Shown piece after piece: positions 61,010 through 64,000 of a DNA stretch of 64,000 nt; within the stretch, counting starts at the first letter, position 1, and the number at the start of each line of letters is the position of its first letter. The notes below the pieces were generated by a model, which had not been told where the DNA came from, ran no database searches, and saw nothing but the letters and a program-made list of their open reading frames with translations. Both the position numbers and the translations under genes were made by a program. The DNA comes from Allobosea sp. OK403 (GTDB lineage: Bacteria > Pseudomonadota > Alphaproteobacteria > Rhizobiales > Beijerinckiaceae). Location of the stretch: the NCBI RefSeq assembly GCF_900113835.1, contig NZ_FOQV01000010.1:1-64000 (forward strand), in the 5' to 3' direction.

Positions 61010-61720
61010 TTACGCGTCGAGGATCGGCCTGAAGCCACCATGGATCAGGCGCTTGCCGTCGAAGGGCATCTCGCGCTGCATCCGCGGATCGGCCATGACC
61101 TTCTGCCAGCCGGCATCGCGGACCGCCTTTGAGGGCCACTCGATCCAGGAATAGACCACCTTCTCGTCACCCGTCGCTTTCACTGCCCGCGTGAAATCGG
61201 TGAGCTTGCCGTCGGGAACATCCTCGCCCCAGCTGTCGACGACGCGGGCAGCCCCGTGTTCGCGCAGAACGGCGCCATGATGCCTGCAGAAGTCGCGATA
61301 GGCGTCCTTGTTGCCGGTCGGAACCGCTGCGACCATGCCGTCGACATAGGCCATGCCACTGCTGACGCCCTGCTCGGCAAGCGACGCGAAACCGCCATAG
61401 ATCATGCGCTTGCCGTCGAAGGGCATGGACGCGCCCATCTCCTTCATGCGCGGGTCGCTCATCATCTTCTCATTTGCCGCGTCGGCGACAGCCTTGTCGG
61501 GAAATTCGAGCCAGGAGAAGACGACGACCTCGTCTGGCGCAGCGTTCACTGCGCCCTTGAAGTCGGTCAGCTTGCCGTCGGGGATGTCGTCGCCCCAGGC
61601 CTCGACGAGGCGGGTCGCGCCGAACTCCCTGAAGATCGGGGCGGCATCAGCGGCATGCTTGCGATAGGCCTCCTTGTTCGCGGCCGGAACGGCGACGACG
61701 AATCCTTGCACATAGGTCAT
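61010..61720 (-). CDS. Tandem DUF1428 protein
   Basis: The 236-residue protein contains two DUF1428 units. The first is about 1-120 (MTYVQGFVVAVPAANKEAYR, EAWGDDIPDGKLTDFKGAV, MPFDGKRMIYGGF), the second about 122-236 (AYVDGMVAAVPTGNKDAYR, DSWGEDVPDGKLTDFTRAV, MPFDGKRLIHGGF). Single-unit proteins are about 117 residues, so this is an internal duplication. The fold is a ferredoxin-like dimeric barrel; the fused form would mimic a dimer. Function is unknown. Confidence 0.9.
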   Translation of the reverse strand: MTYVQGFVVAVPAANKEAYRKHAADAAPIFREFGATRLVEAWGDDIPDGKLTDFKGAVNAAPDEVVVFSWLEFPDKAVADAANEKMMSDPRMKEMGASMPFDGKRMIYGGFASLAEQGVSSGMAYVDGMVAAVPTGNKDAYRDFCRHHGAVLREHGAARVVDSWGEDVPDGKLTDFTRAVKATGDEKVVYSWIEWPSKAVRDAGWQKVMADPRMQREMPFDGKRLIHGGFRPILDA

Positions 61721-61792
61721 GGCTTCACTCCCTTGGGTTCGAGGCGGGTTAGAGGAATGTCCGATCTGATTAGATCGTTCAGTTGAGCGGCC

Positions 61793-62542
61793 TCAGCCGC
61801 AGCAGGCGCTCGCGGGCGCCGGCTCGGAGGCTCCCGTCGCGGCGGGTTTGTCCTCGTAGCGATCATGGTGGCGCATCCAGTCCATGATCGTCGTTTCGTT
61901 GCGGCCCTTCGGCATCATGTCGAGAAAGTTGTTCGCCCCGATCAGCAGGTCGCCGCCGCGCGCATAAGTCGAGTAGGTGTGGAAGATCTCGCCGGCCTCG
62001 TTGCGATAGAACACGCTGAAGCCCGGCATCTCGCCGCCCTCCCCGTCATGCATCTCGTAATTGTAGTCGTAGCGGCGCGCCGCACGCTCGGCCGGGCTCG
62101 GCGAGACGTGGAAGTCGTCGTTGAAGGCGCAGCCCTCCGAGGAGACCCAGGCGAAATCCCAGCCCATGCGCTTCCGGAACGGCTGGAACTCCGCATAGGG
62201 CGCCCGCGACACGGCGACGAGGCTGACATCATGATGCTTCAGATGCAGGTTTGCGCCGTCGAAATGGTCGGCGAGGAAGGAGCAGCCCGGGCAGCCTTCC
62301 GTCCAGCCCGGCCCGAACATGAAATGATAGATCACGAGCTGGCTGTTGCCGCCGAACAGATCGGCCAGCGTCAGGCGGCCACCCTGCCCCTCAAAAGCAT
62401 AATCCTTGTCGACCCTGACCCAGGGCAAGGCGCGCCGCTCGGCGCTGAGCGCGTCACGCTGCCGGGTGAACGCCTTTTCGCGGGCGAGATGGGCCTTACG
62501 GGCCGAGAGCCAGTCTTCGCGGGATACGACTTGATGTTGCAT
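61793..62542 (-). CDS. DUF899 thioredoxin-like protein
   Basis: The 249-residue protein starts MQHQVVSREDWLSARKAHLA. FMFGPGWTEGCPGCSFLADH contains the CxxC pair at the thioredoxin-like position, and WDFAWVSSEGCAFNDDFHVS follows; this is the DUF899 pattern. The C-terminus ends CCG. A redox role is inferred from the fold. An in-frame extension to 62743 is translated repeat sequence and is rejected. Confidence 0.88.
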   Translation of the reverse strand: MQHQVVSREDWLSARKAHLAREKAFTRQRDALSAERRALPWVRVDKDYAFEGQGGRLTLADLFGGNSQLVIYHFMFGPGWTEGCPGCSFLADHFDGANLHLKHHDVSLVAVSRAPYAEFQPFRKRMGWDFAWVSSEGCAFNDDFHVSPSPAERAARRYDYNYEMHDGEGGEMPGFSVFYRNEAGEIFHTYSTYARGGDLLIGANNFLDMMPKGRNETTIMDWMRHHDRYEDKPAATGASEPAPASACCG

Positions 62543-62614
62543 CGTCTCGTCTCCTTGTTGGGCAGGCTTTTTGGTTGGGCCGGGCTCTTGTCGACAGCAG
62601 TTTGCCCGGTCGGT

Positions 62615-62654
62615 TAGAGCAGCTTCCGATTCAATTGGATCGGAAGCTGCTCTA
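62615..62654. repeat. TAGAGC...GCTCTA palindromic repeat (copy 2)
   Basis: TAGAGCAGCTTCCGAT, TCAATTGG, ATCGGAAGCTGCTCTA: a 40-bp almost perfect palindrome, related to 36833-36874. Confidence 0.92.
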
Positions 62655-62659
62655 ACTCC

Positions 62660-62718
62660 TTGTTTTGACGCGTTTTCTTCACGCGAACCGGTATCCACTT
62701 CGCTCGAAAACGCTCTAG
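62660..62718. repeat. Dispersed repeat, TAGAGCG family (inverted copy)
   Basis: GACGCGTTTTCTTCACGCGA, ACCGGTATCCACTTCGC, TCGAAAACGCTCTAG: the reverse complement of the element at 9096. Confidence 0.85.
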
Positions 62719-62749
62719 TCTCCAAAGCCGTTGCCGATCGCATCCGCGA

Positions 62750-63205
62750 TCAGGCGAACAACGCCTCCAGCTTGACCATCGAGCCGGTCCAGCCATGGGT
62801 GTGGCTCTTGACCACCTGCTCGTCGAAGAGCTGCTCGTGCAGCAGCGTCAGGATGGTGATGTCGCCATCGGGCTTCAGCGTGACCGTGACGCGCGAGACG
62901 CGCTCGGGCGTCGTCACCCAGGACCAGCTGAAGACCAGCCGCTCGTTTGCGACGACCTCCTGATAGGCGCCCGAAACCTGATGCCGCACGCCGGTGTTTT
63001 CCAGCATCACGATGCGGTAGACGCCGCCGACCCGGACATCGAGCTCAGCCTCCAGCGTCTCGACATTCTCCGGCCCGAACCAGCGCGTCAGCAGCTTGGG
63101 ATCGGTCCAGGCCCGATAGACCTCGGCGGGGCTGGCGTTCAAGCGCCGCTTCATCGTCAGGCTCGGAGTGGTCTTGGTCGGAGTGGTTTTGGCTCGAGCG
63201 TCCAT
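62750..63205 (-). CDS. SRPBCC (AHSA1-like) domain protein
   Basis: The 151-residue protein starts MDARAKTTPTKTTPSLTMKR after a GGGAGG site. KRRLNASPAEVYRAWTDPKLLTRWFGPE is the AHSA1/START-like entry (key block YRAWTDPKLLTRWFGP), and VFSWSWVTTPERVSRVTVTL with GWTGSMVKLEAL completes the helix-grip fold. It is downstream of an ArsR-family repressor, a common pairing. The KTTPT/KTTPS residues come from a 15-bp in-frame duplication (63161-63190). Confidence 0.92.
   Translation of the reverse strand: MDARAKTTPTKTTPSLTMKRRLNASPAEVYRAWTDPKLLTRWFGPENVETLEAELDVRVGGVYRIVMLENTGVRHQVSGAYQEVVANERLVFSWSWVTTPERVSRVTVTLKPDGDITILTLLHEQLFDEQVVKSHTHGWTGSMVKLEALFA
63161..63190. repeat. In-frame 15-bp tandem duplication in the SRPBCC gene
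   Basis: On the coding (minus) strand AAAACCACTCCGACC is followed by AAGACCACTCCGAGC. Confidence 0.9.
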
Positions 63206-63260
63206 CGCATCGCCTCCCGGCGCGTTTCTTGTTTCAGGCGCCGCCCTCGTTCGGGCGTCG

Positions 63261-63304
63261 TCTTTCAGGTCTTCTCTTTCAGGTCTTCTCTCTTTCACGT
63301 CTTC
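63261..63304. repeat. Three near-tandem 14-bp units at the ArsR 3' end
   Basis: TCTTTCAGGTCTTC (63261-63274), an identical unit (63275-63288), two bases, then TCTTTCACGTCTTC (63291-63304). The last unit contains the ArsR-family stop codon (63295-63297), so the other two look like copies of the gene end. Confidence 0.95.
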
Positions 63305-63639
63305 TCTTGGCGCTGCGCGTTCAGCATCGCCTCCAGCGCGTCGAGGCGCTGCGTCCAGAACCGTTGGTAGCGCGCGAGCCAGCCCATCGCCTCCTCCATC
63401 GGTTCCGCGTTGAGGCGGCACGACACCGTGCGCCCCTGCTTCGAGCGCGTGACCAGCCCAGCATCGGAGAGCACGTCGAGATGCTTCATGATCGCCGGCA
63501 GCGAGACCGGAAAGGGCCGCGCCAAGTCGCTGATCGAAAGCCCGTCCTCCCCCTCAAGACGCGCCAGCAGCGCCCGCCGCGTCGGATCGGACAGAGCGGA
63601 AAAGGTGCGGTCGAGCTGTGTCTCTTGAAACTTAACCAT
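63295..63639 (-). CDS. ArsR-family repressor (SRPBCC-linked)
   Basis: The 114-residue protein starts MVKFQETQLDRTFSALSDPT. The winged helix has DPTRRALLARLEGEDGLSIS, LARPFPVSLPAIMKHLDVLS and the wing RSKQGRTVSCRLN. There is no cysteine metal site; this subfamily pairs with SRPBCC proteins and responds to other signals. A perfect operator spans its start codon, so it is almost surely autoregulated. The 89-base gap to the SRPBCC start contains the 14-bp triplicate. Confidence 0.92.
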   Translation of the reverse strand: MVKFQETQLDRTFSALSDPTRRALLARLEGEDGLSISDLARPFPVSLPAIMKHLDVLSDAGLVTRSKQGRTVSCRLNAEPMEEAMGWLARYQRFWTQRLDALEAMLNAQRQEKT

Positions 63640-63651
63640 TGGGTTAAGTTT
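63628..63651. promoter_or_regulatory. ArsR-family operator over the start codon
   Basis: AAACTTAACC (63628-63637), ATTG, GGTTAAGTTT (63642-63651) is a perfect inverted repeat that includes the ATG at 63639. Confidence 0.85.
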
Positions 63652-63889
63652 AGGCGTGCGACACGGCGCCGTCAAGCCTAGCTTCGCGCTTCGCGACTGT
63701 CGCAGATGCATCAATGCAGGAGGTTTGCCGGTATAAGGCGGCAGTGAGCCGGCGCAGGCGAGCGAAGCTCGTCGGCATTACCGACTACCAAAAGACGCGG
63801 GTTAATCGATGCACTTCTTCTCTGGTGCGCAACGCCCGGTCGAGAATAGCTTTCGAGATAGGCCGATATTTGAATTGTGTCGTTCTGCG

Positions 63890-64000
63890 CTAGATGCCGT
63901 GCAGCGCGATCCACAGCGTGAAGTGGCAGACCGTCGCGTCGAGCACCTTCAGGAATGCTCGTGCCCTCTCAGCAAAGGCAGGCCCATGATGAGCGTGCCT
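63890..64000 (-). CDS. C-terminal fragment of an unrecognised protein at the window edge
   Basis: On the minus strand a frame open from the right edge ends in TAG at 63890-63892 and reads ...ERARAFLKVLDATVCHFTLW and IALHGI. The start lies outside the window. I do not recognise it, and with 36 residues it may not be a real gene. The region 63640-63889 shows nothing else supportable. Confidence 0.35.
   Translation of the reverse strand, partial: RHAHHGPAFAERARAFLKVLDATVCHFTLWIALHGI

Noticed and set aside
63711-63914. 67-codon minus-strand frame near the right edge
   Set aside because: There is no ribosome site, domain or operon context; it lies between the ArsR promoter and the edge fragment.

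Overview
The window is high-GC DNA with densely packed, often overlapping genes. Its gene families point to an alphaproteobacterium of the order Hyphomicrobiales, probably Bosea or a close relative: two TakP-type TRAP binding proteins, DUF992, DUF1289 and DUF1428 proteins, a PleC/DivJ-like kinase, an ArsR-ArsC fusion and CobS/CobT. This placement is inferred from gene content only. About 60 genes are supported. No rRNA, tRNA, CRISPR array or replication origin was recognised.

Layout. 0-0.5 kb: the start of an IS110-family transposase reading off the left edge, with its non-coding end abutting a dispersed repeat. 0.5-9 kb: a hypothetical gene, then a TetR regulator divergent from a phasin-like gene and a yhiI-rbbA-yhhJ-type export operon, then a DUF992 secreted protein. 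9-19.8 kb: a soluble chemoreceptor carrying a PilZ domain, an amine oxidase followed by two exporters, TRAP permeases (DctQM), a 3-hydroxyisobutyrate-type dehydrogenase and a methionine aminopeptidase. 19.8-31 kb has an arginine/ornithine/polyamine flavour: a polar amino acid ABC transporter without its ATPase gene, an MFS exporter, ornithine aminotransferase, a spermidine-synthase-like protein, a YecD-like hydrolase with a divergent TetR, and a ureohydrolase overlapping an AsnC/Lrp regulator. 31-34.4 kb: two tandem TakP paralogues with Tat signals and a miniature porin-like protein. 34.5-36.7 kb: a tight GST / two secreted paralogues / uracil-DNA glycosylase operon. 37-40.8 kb: a divergent arsenic locus (arsC, arsR-arsC fusion / GAPDH, arsJ) with two inverted repeats between the arms. 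40.9-47.9 kb: a seven-gene operon under a MarR regulator. 48.6-49.4 kb: a DUF1778/GNAT toxin-antitoxin pair in more AT-rich DNA. 49.9-64 kb: a nuclease, histidine kinase, ilvD, LysR, cobT, cobS, DUF1289, GNAT, TauE/SafE, an SMP-30-like protein, DUF1428, DUF899 and an ArsR-SRPBCC pair.

Three things stand out. (1) The MarR operon at 40.9-47.9 kb encodes a NadC-type phosphoribosyltransferase, a fusion of PhnN (ribose-1,5-bisphosphate kinase, makes PRPP) with an AMP-phosphorylase-like enzyme (makes ribose-1,5-bisphosphate), and an NMT1-type ABC importer. This reads as a self-contained PRPP-generating and PRPP-using salvage or assimilation route. I do not know it as a described system. (2) Short tandem duplications of 13-20 bp occur at many gene starts and junctions. 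In three genes the duplication creates a five-codon mini-ORF whose stop overlaps the real start codon. (3) Several families of dispersed palindromic repeats fill the intergenic spaces. They supply the C-terminal residues of two proteins, appear to have been invaded by the IS110 element, and in one family carry a nested double-palindrome cassette.
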